Part shown: positions 49,690 to 61,159 of the stretch, piece by piece
How positions within the stretch are numbered: the first letter of the stretch is position 1
Layout of the letters: every line of letters starts with the position of its first letter
Origin: Chelonoidis abingdonii
Taxonomy: Eukaryota; Chordata; Testudines; Testudinidae
Reading direction: 5' to 3'
Assembly: GCF_003597395.2 (NCBI RefSeq)
Contig: NC_133777.1
Coordinates: 7,843,305-7,907,304, forward strand
DNA: 64,000 bases
Notes under the pieces: generated by a model
What the model saw: only the letters and a program-made list of their open reading frames with translations
The model's database searches: none
Told to the model about the DNA's origin: nothing
Translations under genes and position numbers: made by a program

Positions 49690-49855
49690 ACAGGCCCGAT
49701 GAGAGGGGGGGAAGCCGGTACAAATTACTGGGGCCCGGCGGTCCAGAAGGGGGCCCGGGGCCCGGGTTTGTTGGCTCTGTTTAGCCGGTCCACTCTTGCT
49801 GGGGGCCCCGAAATTTTTTTTCACCAGGACCCGAACCCACTCTTGGCGGCCCTGC
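49690..49855. repeat. GC-rich interspersed repeat
   Basis: An isolated GC-rich island (GAGAGGGGGGGAAGCCGGTA, GGGGCCCGGCGGTCC, GGCCCGGGGCCCGGG, GGGGGCCCCGAAA) lies abruptly in A/T-rich intron. The sharp composition change suggests a GC-rich MITE-like insertion, but I could not define clean ends. Confidence 0.55.
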
Positions 49856-50697
49856 TGATTTCAGTAGGATTTCTCCTGTGCTAAGCGGTCACAGGGTTGG
49901 GCCTATAACAGATCAGATCCAGGACCTTCCCATTCTGTGCAAAGAGCTCTCTGCACATGGGCCATGCACTTTTAGGACTGGGGTCATAGAGAGGACTTCA
50001 AATTTATTTAGCTACATCAAGCTTTCATTTCTATTTTCTGAATGTTATAGACCAGTTTGTAGCCTGAGGTTCTAATCCTGCAAATATCTACACATGCTTG
50101 ACTACTGCAAGTAGCCCCACTCAAACGGTGAGACTGCTCACAGTAGTCAAGTTAAGTATATGCATAAGTGTTTACAGAATAAGGCCTAACGATTTTCTTC
50201 CTCCCCCTACAACTCCACATTCCAAGGTAGAAATTACTTCTTTTTTCAAATCTGCAACCTGGCTTCTTAATATTTCATTATGTGCAATTTACTGAGAGCA
50301 CCAAAGCCAGAGAAGTCACACTCCAAGAAGTTCCCACCTGCATTTAAAATGTTATTTTGTAAGCACCTATCAAAATTCTCTCACTGTCCTGAAAACTGCA
50401 TGCTATGGATAATCTTTCACATCCCAGGGTAATTTATAGAAAGTCTGCTATTTCCACTCTGTGCCTTTCCACCACCAGTCTGAAAAAACAAAAGGTATTT
50501 AACCAACAACCTGCTAGATCTGCTCCTGTTAGTTTTGAGCACCAGATCCAGGGCTAGTTAGTTATGTCAGCGAAGGGAGTTTAAATTTTTGTAAAAAATT
50601 GGATTAGTCAGTATATAGGGAGGGCTTGGCGATCAAGGCAGTTAACAGAAAACGGAAGAAGTGGGTAGTATCAACCTTAGTGGCCAGTTTATAAATA

Positions 50698-50805
50698 GAG
50701 ACAAAGTGGTGAGATAATATCTTTTATTGGACCAACTTCTGTTGGTGGAAGAGACAAGTTTTGGAGATTCACAGACCTCCTGTTCAGGTCAGAAAAGGTA
50801 ACCAG
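50698..50805 (+). repeat. Short interspersed repeat (TTTTATTGGACCAAC family)
   Basis: The stretch reads GAGATAATATCTTTTATTGG, ACCAACTTCTGTTGGTGGAA and AGAGACAAGTTTTGGAG, ending near TGTTCAGGTCAG. I remember this repeat as common in sauropsid genomes. Its order (GACAAG..TTTTGGAG..CAGGTCAG) resembles the 3' part of the family at 8542-8728 (TTTTGGAGC..CTTCGTCAGA), so they may be related. Confidence 0.6.
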
Positions 50806-51286
50806 CTGTGCACAGTTAAAAATGTTTATAAATAGATCTTACAGAGACAGGTGTTCCTCTACCAGACTGAGCAGAACAGATACAGCAGCAGTTTACCAGA
50901 AAGTAACAAAGACAGGAAAGAGGAATGGAAGGTTACTGAGAGAAGAGCTTGCAGGGGAATAGATTTAAGCACGTTCCTTGGACCTTTACCTCCTCCATAG
51001 CTGTTTGGTATTCAGTGGCTCTTTGTTGACACCAAAACTAATCTGTTGCATAACCATCCTCGATGTTGCTGTAAAATAATTTAGGAAAAGGAAGCGAGAG
51101 AATTCCCTAGCTGTGAGAGGAAAGCCAGTCCCTGGTTTAGCTAGAGGGCACTCTTCTCGTTACCAGCCTCTTTGCTTTACTTGCAAACAAAAGATAGAAA
51201 ACCGGTGGGGTGGGGGGCGAGGGTGGAGGACAGCGAGAGAAAGGGAAGAAAGAAAAGTGAGATCCCAGGGTCAGCCGGGACCTTAC

Positions 51287-51383
51287 CATTCAGCCGCACT
51301 GTGAATTGTCTCCTCCTGCGATCGTGCTCCACCTGGATGGGGCAGTTCTGCTCCAGGATATTGAGCTGAGCTGCATGTGCCAT
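51287..51383 (-). CDS. NATD1: NATD1 exon 1 (start codon, residues 1-32 plus 1 nt)
   Basis: The minus strand starts AACATGGCACATGC, a strong context with A at -3 and G at +4. It encodes MAHAAQLNILEQNCPIQVEH then DRRRRQFTVRLN. This matches human NATD1 (..GCPIRVEHDRRRRQFTVRLNG) from memory. The donor reads CTGAATG|GTAAGG in phase 1 and joins to GT-TGC of exon 2 to restore Gly33. The joined CDS is 333 nt, or 110 residues, against 113 in human; the difference lies in the variable first 13 residues. The open frame runs on into the intron past 51287, but that part is not coding. Confidence 0.97.
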
Positions 51384-52989
51384 GTTGCTGGGTGGGCTGT
51401 TGCTTGGAATTTTGGGGGTTTTTTTTTTAACGCCTGTGCGGGGACAGAGAGATTTAGTTATTTCTAGGGCTGGACCAGCTCCTTCTCTCCCTGGTCAGCA
51501 AGGGGAAGGTACAGAACGATGACCGGCGGGGAGAGACATGATGAGCGCCTGCTGAAACTGACACACACACACACAAAAAGCCAGGAAATCAGCTGTGAAC
51601 TCACGTGCTGACCTCACAGCCAATGCCCGAGCAGCTTTTTTGTTTTGATACATTCCATTCGACTCTTAAAGGAACACTGCACCTTGAAGCCCACCCCCCT
51701 TCCCGCACCTTCTCCTCCTCTCCCCCTCCTCCTATATCTAGAAGTGAACTTCTGTGCCGAAGGAAAAAGAATCATGCTGTCTTAAGAAAGGGGGTAGTTT
51801 TATGATTCATTTCTCCCCACCCCCCAGTGGTTCATTCCCTCCTTAGAAGTGATAGCGCCTGCGGATTGTCCTCAAGAGGCATCTGAACTCACCTGACATC
51901 ACAGCTTCCCTGCTCTGTGACACAATGGAAATCCGAAATCATTTCCTTTCTTTCTGTACCTACATGGGGAAATGTTCCGGCAAAGCTATGCTAGTACAGT
52001 CACACCGCTCTAGTTATAGCAGTGTAAAGCCCTGTGTGGACGTTCTTACTACAGAATGAAAGTGCCTTTTTCTGGTTTAACGCAAGTTTGAAAGCAGTTG
52101 AGGGAATACACCTGTTTCCAAGGAACATATTTTTCTCTGTGGGTTGTGAAATCATGATGAGCAATACCACAGAGCTCACTTTAATTAACAAATTACACTA
52201 TTTTGCAAAAACAGAGCTAGAAACAAGCATACATTGCAAAAACAAAGCTGCTGCAGAGGACAGCGTTCCTGTGCAATCTGTCTTGTGAATTGAACAGGCT
52301 CACAAGTATTAAAAGAAAACATGTTCTTTGGCTTTGCCATCTTACAGGATACAATCAGTGTTTAAAATTAAAAAATAATTAAACTGCATAGTCAGTGATT
52401 TTTACTGTGGTTTCAAATCATGCGCTATATGAAAGATAGAGGGCCCAATTTTCCATTCACAGCCAGTTGCTGCTCCCTTACTCTGAGCCCCCTGGCCCTG
52501 GAACAAGAGCCACTGCCACCCTTCCCTTCCCTACTATGCAGAGGTGGCTGTCACAAGAGGCAACAGAGCCATCTCCACCAGCTTTTTAGCAGCAGTGAGT
52601 TCCCCAGCAGGAGGGGAATTCTTCACTGTTTCTCTCCAGACTCCAGCTGCTTTCAGTCCACTTTGTGTTGTGTTCATAGTGAAAAGTGAATTTAGCAGAC
52701 CATATAATCAAGGTCCTTTATTTAGGCCTTGCTCCTACAGTGAACTCCATGTTGGAAACTTCTGTGTCCATGCAATGCCCTATTGGCGCAGGGATTTGTC
52801 AGTGCAGACCTCATTACAGTATCCCAGTCCTGAGTGAATCTCAGACAGATGTTCCTTTTCTATGCTCTGGTCTCCATTGGACGCTGGATTATACTCCATT
52901 TGATGCTGTATAAATCTACTCTAAGTACCTAGGTAGAGACCTAATACAAGTTCCCAGAATACATTTGTCTGACAGTTTTCACACAATGC

Positions 52990-53300
52990 ATTGTTAGACT
53001 GTGGAACTCATTGCCAAGGAAGTTGTGCAAGCCAAGAATTTAGCAAGATTCAAACAGGAACTTGACTATTATATGGATATATCCCAGAGTTATCCTCAGA
53101 CTTCAGATCTTAGGCCAAGCTTTAGCTGCTAGAAATCAAGATGAGACCTAATGTGGGGGGCAGATTATCCCACAGCTGCCTATTGTGGGGTTCTTGCATC
53201 CTCCTGTAAAGCGTCTACTGCTGGCCACTATCAGACTGAATACTGGACCAGATGTCCACAGATCTGATCCTGTATATATGGGCATTCCCATATTCCTATT
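52990..53300 (+). mobile_element. CR1-like LINE 3' fragment, sense
   Basis: TTAGACTGTGGAACTCATTG, CCAAGGAAGTTGTGCAAGCC and AGATTCAAACAGGAACTTGA, then a terminal TGAATACTGGACCAGATGTC, match the order of CR1-like 3' ends. It has no intact frame. Confidence 0.7.
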
Positions 53301-53449
53301 TTTTTCTCTCTACCAACGAGTGTGATACATTTGAGTGAAACTGCTTTGGACAAACTTAATAAAATACAGTTTAAAAGATTATTGGAGAAGACTACATTAT
53401 TGTTATTCTGTATCAAATGGTAGGGAACTGGGAATAATAATATTTAATA

Positions 53450-53570
53450 ATTAGTAACACTTTGTCCATCTATAGTGCCTTTAAACCAAAGATCTCAAGG
53501 AGATTAACAAACCTGAATTAATTAACGTCATCAAGTCTTTGTCCAAGGTCACACCCCATATAAGTAAGGC
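53450..53570 (+). repeat. SINE/LINE tail fragment
   Basis: TATAGTGCCTTTAAACCAAA then GATCTCAAGGAG and TCCAAGGTCACACC form the same tail pattern as at 39510 and 54700. It is truncated and directly precedes another SINE. Confidence 0.55.
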
Positions 53571-53775
53571 AGGATGGTCCAGTGGTTTGCATGTTAACTT
53601 CAGGCTCGGTAGACCTGGGTTCAGTTACTTTCTCTGACACAGACCTTTTGTGTCACCTTAGGTATGATACTTAGTCCCTGTGTATCTTTTCTCTCCCAGA
53701 GGTGTTGTGAGGATATATACAGTAAAGATTACGAGGAGTTCAGACACTAGTAATGGATGCTATATATGTACCTTA
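53566..53775 (+). repeat. tRNA-derived SINE (Cry-type)
   Basis: It begins GGCAGGATGGTCCAGTGGTT and shows a good B box, GGGTTCAGTTACT. It continues with TGTGTCACCTTAGGTATGAT and ends in a body with CAGAGGTGTTGTGAGGATAT. This is the best-preserved head of its family in the window. Confidence 0.85.
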
Positions 53776-54699
53776 ATACAGGGAGCTAAGCTTAATAGTC
53801 CTGACTAGTAGCCCACTGCTGTAACTAATAGACAATGCTGTCATCCGTGTAGCTCCACATAGTTCTGTGAAAGATTTACCAAGAATCATGTGAATTAAAT
53901 GAAAGGGAGAATTTGATTTAACGTGGACAAAAGCAAGTTCCACACACCTGGATTCTTTCAGCAGCCCCTTGAAAATATGTTGCCATATTAGATGCTATGG
54001 ATTTATCTTCATGTTGCATGAGGATTATATCCTTGCTAGGACTTCAAAACAGGTATTCAAATGCCAAAGCAGCATCTCTCCCAGCTGAACTAAGGAGAAT
54101 TCCCAAGTGCTTTTGGTAATAGAAATCTTCTATCAGGGTTCCAGCCACTGAGAGGCAAGACTGTTGCATGTCATTGTCTGAGATCATGCAGTGTTCAGCT
54201 GGATGATCCACCACCTACTCACACACTGATCTCTCCATTCCAGAGCCTACAAATCCACACACTGACCCACAGCATGTAATAAAACTTTAGAAACGTGTGG
54301 TGGCCTTTTAGGAATGTTAAAAATCCATCCCCATATGGAAAATTATAAGAACATTTGAGCTCTGTTCGGAATTTTATCTGTATCTCTGCCTGGTTGCCTC
54401 TGCTTCAGGCCAGCAAAGCAATAGCTGCAGCATAGGACAATCAGCTCAGACAGACAGAAGGAGTCGCAGGCCACAGAGAAGGTAAAGGTACTCAGAATAG
54501 GACTTCATCTTGGGAAGATAATGGGAGTTCTGCCATTGACTTCAAAGATCACCAGCATCAATCCCAGAACTGCCTGTTATTCTGTGTCATCAGGATTCAG
54601 GCCATGAAATTCCTGCTGGATATTTTTCTTTATTACGCTCAAGGATGTTTTGTATATTTTTACTCTACCTAGCAATGACGTCATGTTACTATATCGAAT

Positions 54700-54835
54700 T
54701 CTGATGATAAAATATTGTATCAATACTTCTGCAGCACCTTTCTCATCTGAGGATCTCAAAGCACTTTAGAAACGTTAGTTTAACTAAGCTACACAGCAAT
54801 GTGGGCCTTAGATGAGAAATACAGGGATTGTTTCA
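54700..54835 (+). repeat. SINE/LINE tail fragment
   Basis: GCAGCACCTTTCTCATCTGA then GGATCTCAAAGCACTTTAGA is the conserved tail motif (compare 53470). It has no head, so it is truncated. Confidence 0.6.
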
Positions 54836-55311
54836 TTTAGCCCTTTCAGGGCAACCACCGTTGGTGAGGAAACCAGCACTTGTTTAACAATGCAGAGTAA
54901 CGCTGCACAGTGGTTTGGGAGAGGAAATGAAGAACAACACTTAATTTGATTTAAATTAAAAGGGCAATTCAGGGAGGCTAAATATAATCACTGGTGATGG
55001 AATTTGCCAAGGTATGAAGGTTAACACCTCTGCACTTGCAAAAAGTCCCAGAGGCTCCTTAAAACCACAAATGGTCAAGAACTCACAGAATTGACTTTTA
55101 CCTGGAAAAGCAGCACCTCCAGTAGCAGAATTACTGGTTCAATACTGACGCAGAGGGAAAAGTCCCACCTACTATATCACCAGCACCACTTCCTGCAGTG
55201 GTACCTAGGAGGTTTTTTTCCCACTCAAATGCTGATCAAGCCCAGTTCAGATCTGGGATCACAGGAGAAGGTGGTGTGGCTGCCAGTATAGAGTTCAGAC
55301 TCTTACTGATT

Positions 55312-55980
55312 TATAGACTCATATGTTTTAAAGCAGAAGGAATTATTATGATCAGCTAGTTGATCTCCTGCAAACACAGGCCAGAGAACTGCATCTAGCA
55401 GTTCATGCGTTAAGCCTGATGACTTGCAGTTGAACAAGAGCAGATAGCTAGTCCTGATTTAAAGATTTTAAAGATGCAGAATCCACCATCTTCCTTAGGA
55501 AGTTGTTCCGAGGATTAATCACCCTCACTATTAATAATATGTGCCTTATTTCCAATATGAGTATTTTTTGCTTCAGCTTCCAACCACTGGATCTTGTTCT
55601 GTCTTCTCTGCTAGATTAAAGAGCCCTCTAGTACCAGATATTGTCTCCTTCTGTAGGTACTTGTAGACCACCATCAAATCGTCTTTTAACCTTCTTTTTG
55701 ACAAGCTGAATAGATCCAGCTCCTTAAATGTCTCACTGTAAATCAAGTTTTCCAGTCCTTTCAACATGCTTGTAGTTGCACTTTGAACCATCTCCCATTT
55801 TTCAAAATCCTTTTACAAGTGTGGACACCAGAACTGGACATAGTATTCCAGTGATGATCTCACTAATGCCAAATACAGAGGTCATATCATCTCCCTACTC
55901 CTATTCAGAGTCCCCCCCGTTTATACATCCAAAGATTGTGTGAGCCCTTCTGGCCACAACATCGTGCTGAGAACTCAGAA
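55312..55980 (-). mobile_element. CR1-like LINE 3' end, antisense
   Basis: It starts TATAGACTCATATGTTTTAA then GATCAGCTAGTTGATCTCCT, the complement of a CR1 terminus. It continues through GTTGTTCCGAGGATTAATCA and AAGCTGAATAGATCCAGCTC to GAGCCCTTCTGGCCACAACA. All frames are broken. It abuts an opposite-orientation copy at 55985. Confidence 0.8.
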
Positions 55981-55984
55981 ATTT

Positions 55985-56298
55985 GGTAACAGAAGGCTTT
56001 TCAATCTAGCAGACAAAGGTGTAACTAGATCTAATGGCTGGAAATTGAAGCTGGATAAATTCAGACTAGAAATAACGTGCAATTTTTTTACAGTGAGAAT
56101 AATTCATCACTGGAACAATTTACCAAGGGCAGTGATGCATTCTCCATCACTGGAAATTTTAAAATCAAGATTGTCTGTTTTCCTAAAAAATACGCTTTAG
56201 TTCAAACTGAAATTCAGGAAAAACCCATGACTTGTGTTACACAGGCAGTCAGACTAGATGTTTTCAGCGGTCCCCCCTGTCTTTATAATCTATTCATC
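55985..56298 (+). mobile_element. CR1-like LINE 3' end, sense
   Basis: TCACTGGAACAATTTACCAA, TTCTCCATCACTGGAAATTT, CACAGGCAGTCAGACTAGAT and a terminal CTTTATAATCTATTC follow the classic CR1 3' order. It is inverted with respect to the preceding copy, so the two form a head-to-head arrangement. Confidence 0.8.
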
Positions 56299-56523
56299 TA
56301 CATTAAGATGGTTTCCAGCCTGCTTCCTTTTCCAGAGTCACTATTTTCCAGGATACAGAACCCCATCCCGTAACTATGACCACAATTCTTTGTTCCAACA
56401 GTTAGGCCCTTGAATTTAGCTGTATTAAAACTGTACCATTATGAGCTGGGTGTAGGGTGACCACCCATCCCAAATTGGGCGGCACAGTCCCAAAATGCAG
56501 AGTTCAAGTCTCAGTCCTGGGCT

Positions 56524-56866
56524 CAGGGCTGGTGCTTCCATTAGGCAATCCTAGGGAGTCGCGTAGGGCGCCAGGATTTGGGGGGCAGCATTTTGTGCGC
56601 TCCCCACGGGGCGCATGGGAGCTGCTGGTTCTGCTCCCGTCACACTGCCAAAGAAAGACCTTCTGCCGACATGCCGCGGAAAACAGCGGCAGGCAATTGA
56701 GCAGCTCAATGACTGCGCTGTCGCCTGTGGCATTTCAGCGGAGGGTCCTTGTTCGGTGGCGTGACGGGAGCGGAACTGGAAGCTTCCGCGCACCCTACAG
56801 GGAGCGCACAAAATGCTGCCCCCCTGAATTCTGCCTAGAGCGCCAGAAACCCTGGTGCTGCTCCTA
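56524..56866. mobile_element. GC-rich MITE with long subterminal inverted repeats and 8-bp direct repeats
   Basis: Flanks CCTGGGCT (56516-56523) and CCTGGGCT (56867-56874) are identical. Inside, GGGCAGCATTTTGTGCGCTC (near 56584) pairs with GAGCGCACAAAATGCTGCCC (near 56802), and outer parts such as GGCGCCAGG/CGCCAGAAACC also pair. The extreme ends pair poorly. It appears to sit inside an older element whose start TAGGGTGACCA is at 56453. Frames across it are compositional. Confidence 0.65.
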
Positions 56867-58135
56867 CCTGGGCTGAATGACTCTGGGACAGCATTTGTCC
56901 TGAATTCCCTGGAGCACTGCTCTGCACCTGCCTGAGGCTCCAGGGTGGTGCCAGCTTCTTCCTGCTGGTGGTGGTGGAGCGGGGGGCGGCATGGCGGGGG
57001 CCTGAGGTGGGCCTTAGCCCCCCTCACCATGAGGCCCTGCCCCCCTGCTTCTCCTCTCCCCTGAGGCCCCGTCCCCTGGCCAGGCCAAAAACCAGAGTGG
57101 GGCAGTGGTAACAGCTGCCCTGTATGGTGCGTCTCTGGGGGTGGGCACACAGGCCTGGGGCTGCTCCTGGGCATCCCGGCCCCCTGTCCAGGGCAGGTGG
57201 AGGATCTGAGGCTCCCCACAGTGGACCGGGCTCCCTGGGTGGCTCTTACCATGGCCTGGCTGTGGCTTCTGACCTGGCTAGGGAGTGAGACGTCGAAGGT
57301 AAGAAGAGGAGCAGAGTTTGAGGCCTCAGGGGGAAGAGGAGGAGCTGGAGGCAGGGTCATGGGGGGGTGTCCCTCCATGTGTCCCTCTTTTGCCTTTTGA
57401 AAAGGCGGTCGCACTAGCTGGTGAAACCTTGTTACGGGTTCCTCACGGAGACTGATAAGCTTGAATACACTCTTCAGTTAACATAATTGTAAGGACAAGC
57501 CCCATCTTGGATAAAGGGAATATGTGAACACACCCAGGAATATTCCTTGATTATTGCTTTGTGTACGGCTGTGTGTGTGTTGCATGTGTGAAGGTGGAAC
57601 ACAGTGGACAGAAAGCAACACAGCCAGCCAAAAGGAGCAGCTGAAAATGCAATGTCTGACCCAGAAAGAAACCTGGCGGGGGGGGTGGGGGGAAGGTTTC
57701 TGGCTCAGAGTGCAGGCTGAAAAGAGTTTTCTTGCTGTTGTGAGCAAAAGAAGCTGTTTTCTGCTATTTGCTTCCTTGTGTGTACATTCATTGTCAATGA
57801 ACAAAACTGCATCAAAGAAATACCTGACTACCACAATTTCTGCTCCCAACTGGAACATCCCCAGGGTCCCAAACTAGCCACTCAGGCCAAAAATGGACCA
57901 CAGCATAAAAAGTAATTGATTTCATTTCAGACAGCAAATTACACTCCTGCCTACTTTAGGCCAGCCCTGTGCTCCACTGGACTTATTTAGCTATTGTGAA
58001 AACCATAGTGCATCCTGGGGTGTCAGAGCAGAGTGTGGGGACAGGAGATCAGGACGGGGTTGGCCCTAAAAACCAAACAGTCTATTTTAGAATGTCAGCT
58101 GACAATGGTAAGCTCATTGTAAATGTAAAGTGCTT

Positions 58136-58300
58136 GGTAAGTTGTTCCAATGGTTAATTACCCTCACTGTTAAAAAATTATGCCTTATTTCTAGTCTTAA
58201 CCTGGCTACATTCATTTTCCAGCCATTACATCTCCTACAAGTGCTAAGGATTACGATGCTGATTATTAATGTGCTGAATACCCTTCTCATAGGCCTGGCT
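58136..58300 (-). mobile_element. CR1-like LINE fragment, antisense
   Basis: GTTGTTCCAATGGTTAATTA, CCCTCACTGTTAAAAAATTA and TGCCTTATTTCTAGTCTTAA match the region at about 55502-55570 of the larger antisense CR1 copy. Confidence 0.7.
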
Positions 58301-59898
58301 ATTGAGGACGTTTAACAATATATGGCTGCCAATTTCAGTTCAGATGCGGAAATCTCCTCTGAACATAAGGTTTAGTGAAGCTGTTGTGATACCCTAGACC
58401 TCGCTTCCCATTGGCTTTCCCTGGATAGGGATGCACTCAGCAGGATTGTCCCCTCCCATCCTGTGTGCATTCTTCATAGAGACCCAGACAAAAAAAGAAT
58501 TTGTGGAATGAAGGTGGGTGGAGAATATAAAATCCTTATGTGGGAGATCTGCCTGTGAGTGTGTTACTCAGGCAGCTTACTCAGCTTGTCCTTTAAGGCA
58601 GAGTTTCCTAGCCTATGTTGCCATTAAAATATGTGGAGGAAAGGTACAGTTGATTAAAGCTCAGGGCAGAGGAGAAGGTTGGTTGGCTGGTTGGCTAAAT
58701 CACTAACTTTTCTCCACTGGATTTCTAATGAATTTGAGTTCTCTGTGGGTCACATTAAAAAATGTGTTCGGCGGCTGAAGCCTACAGATCCATTTTCAAA
58801 AGTGCCCACTAATCATGAGTACTTCCATTCTTGGGTGCCCTGACTGAGGTACTTAGGGGCTGATTGCCAGAACTGCTGTGCATCCGAAACCCCCACTCTC
58901 TTGATTTGGAGCTATGGGTGCTCAGCAGCTCTGAAAAGCAGACATGAGATGCCTTAAGTTGGGCTCCTTAAACATGAAAGTTTTGGCCTTAGCACTTGCT
59001 TGATGTTTGTCCATAACACTAAATCCGCCACAGAGGGAGCAAAGCACGGGGGAGATGGGAAAGAAGAGACACTCATTTAATGCTGCAGACCAGGATAGAA
59101 ATAGGAAACAGCAGCATGCCAGAGGGTGATGGGAAAGCAGAGGAGCTCCTGAGGGCTTGTGTGAGCCAAGGACAATGGCAGGGATGATGAGGGAGCAAGA
59201 AGGAGCACCGGGAAGTGTCTGATTTCTGTCTTTCATTTTCCCTTGGAAGAAATGCCGGCACTCAGCTCCTGCAAGCCCTTCCTCACTATGGTTGATAAAC
59301 CCTGGCCATTAAAATGCAAAGCCAACATTTGTGCTAAAGAAACCTGGAAGGGTCAGCTGTAGAGCTGAAAGAGAGGTTCTCCAGAGTCTCATTAGTTTCT
59401 GGCCTCTCTGCTGAGTCTGTCGATGCCCACAAGGGGGCCAACTGATGCAGTGATTTTTACCAGGTCAACAGTTATCTACTGGCAACTGGCCGCCAGTGTG
59501 TTATCAGACAGTGACAATGTTTGGTTACTCTCATTCTGGATTTGAACCAGTGACCTAGAGGTAGGAGACTTGGTATCTCATTATCAATCTCTGAGCCATT
59601 CAGTGACCCTTAAGATATGTCATTTAGCATGTGATACCTGTCAAATCAGATCCATTTCTTGGCCTAACCACTGTGATTGCCTTAATATTCCTCCCACTAG
59701 GTGGCACAATCAGCACAACTGAAATGTCAGTATTCCCGAAACAAGTCTTACAAACAGACTTCCTGTCAATTCGATTCTGCAGCGGTCCTGGGGGCAAGCC
59801 AGGGGGTTCTTCCTGGTACCTGGGGTGACAGTGTGGTGAGGCTGAGGATGCGGAGTTATGGATGACCTGCTTCTCCTTTCAATGTGCATACCTTAAAA

Positions 59899-60566
59899 CA
59901 GGGATGGGCAAACTTTTTGACCCGAGGGTCCACATTGGGGTTCCAAAACTGTATGGGGGGCTGGGTAGGGAAGGCTGCCCTCTATCCGCCCTCCCACTTC
60001 CTGCCCCGACTGCCTCCCTCAGATCTCCTGACCCATCCAACCCTCCCTGCTCCTTGTCCCTTGACTGCCCCCTACTGGGACCCCCGCCCCAACCGCCCCC
60101 TGGAACCCAATCCCCTAGCCAACTCCCCCTGCTCCCTGTCCCCTGACTGCCCCAACCCCTATCCACACCCCTGCCCCCTGACAGGCCCCCCTGGGACTCC
60201 CATACCAATCCAACCAGCCCCTGATCCCCTGTCCTTGACTGCCCCCTGGGACCTCCTGCCCATTATCCAACCCCCCCACTTCCCACCACCTTACCATGCT
60301 GCTCAGAGCACCAAGACTGGCAGCTGTGCCACCTGGCCGGAGCCAGCAACGCCGCCACGCAGTCTAGAGCACCGGGGCAGGCCGGCGGCTCTCGCAGCCG
60401 CGCTGCCCGGCAGGAGCTTGCAGCCCCACTGCCCAGAGCGCTGGCGGCACAGCAAGCTGAGGCTGCGGGGGAGGGGAGCTAGCCTCCCCGGCCGGGAGCT
60501 CAAGGACCGAGCAGGTCGGTCCCACAGTCCGTATGTGGTCCGCGGGCCACAGTTTGCCCACCTCTG
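59899..60566. mobile_element. hAT-like non-autonomous element, 668 bp, perfect target duplication
   Basis: The element has terminal inverted repeats CAGGGATGGGCAAACT and (inverted right end) CAGAGGTGGGCAAACT, 14 of 16 identical. It is flanked by an exact 8-bp duplication, CCTTAAAA (59891-59898 and 60567-60574). The interior is extremely C-rich on the plus strand in its first half (CCCCTGACTGCCCC words) and GC-rich in its second half. It encodes no transposase. The intact duplication suggests a fairly young insertion. It lies about 1.2 kb upstream of the MAP2K3 promoter. Confidence 0.92.
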
Positions 60567-61159
60567 CCTTAAAAACATGGAGCATAAACACAACATAACT
60601 ATGTATGGAGGATGATCATTGAATCCATACATGATGCCAGAATCTTGAGACAGAGACAGTGGGAGCAGGATGAGACAAGGCAGCAGTGTGTGGGGGGACA
60701 ACAAACCATTAGGGAATTGCAGGCTCTGGAGAAGGGTGGCAAAGTCGGATACAAGAGGAAGGATAGGCACATGGTATCCTAGAGACTCTTTCAGGCTGGA
60801 GAAAGGAAAGAGATGGTGGGTTTGATGGGAGAGGGAAGGCAGCAGCATAAGGAGTGGCGGAGGGGCTTTAGAGCAGAGAGGGAGGCTGTGGGATTGGGAT
60901 TCATCAGGGAGAGAAAGCAGCAACGGGAGTGAGAAAATACGACTTCCTGTGGCTGGTAACTTGTCTTCTTCCAGCAACAGTCCTTGAGGTAAAAGTATCG
61001 GCCTGAAAGCCTAAACTGGCATCTGCCCTGAAAATTGGTGTCCTGCATATTTCAGAGGCTGTTTGTGGAGTGTCACTGTGTTGTGATGATTTGTGATGTA
61101 GCATGACAGTTCCATGGAATTCGATGACATCTCACTGCCATGTGATTCAGCTTGATGCA

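Larger units (their letters stand above)
28062..51286 (-). other. NATD1: NATD1 intron 1 (23.2 kb), repeat-rich
   Basis: The intron lies between the GTAAGG donor after exon 1 and the CCGTAG acceptor before exon 2. It holds CR1 pieces, a solo LTR nested in CR1, a complete hAT-like element, a candidate second LTR, several SINEs, a CA/CT microsatellite and MITEs, each listed separately. Stretches at 28.1-29.7, 33.4-34.3, 35.7-37.0, 37.2-39.5, 40.8-42.4, 42.6-44.5, 45.0-46.6, 46.9-48.4 and 48.7-49.6 kb show no recognisable gene. A few fragments of old short repeats occur within them. Confidence 0.9.

Noticed and set aside
56551..57414. Long minus-strand open frame (287 codons), Pro/Gln-rich
   Set aside because: It crosses a GC-rich MITE-like element and C-rich low-complexity sequence, has no recognisable domain and owes its length to base composition.
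59884..60615. Plus-strand open frame of 243 codons, Pro-rich
   Set aside because: It covers a hAT-like element from end to end; stop codons are rare because the strand is C-rich. No transposase motif is present.
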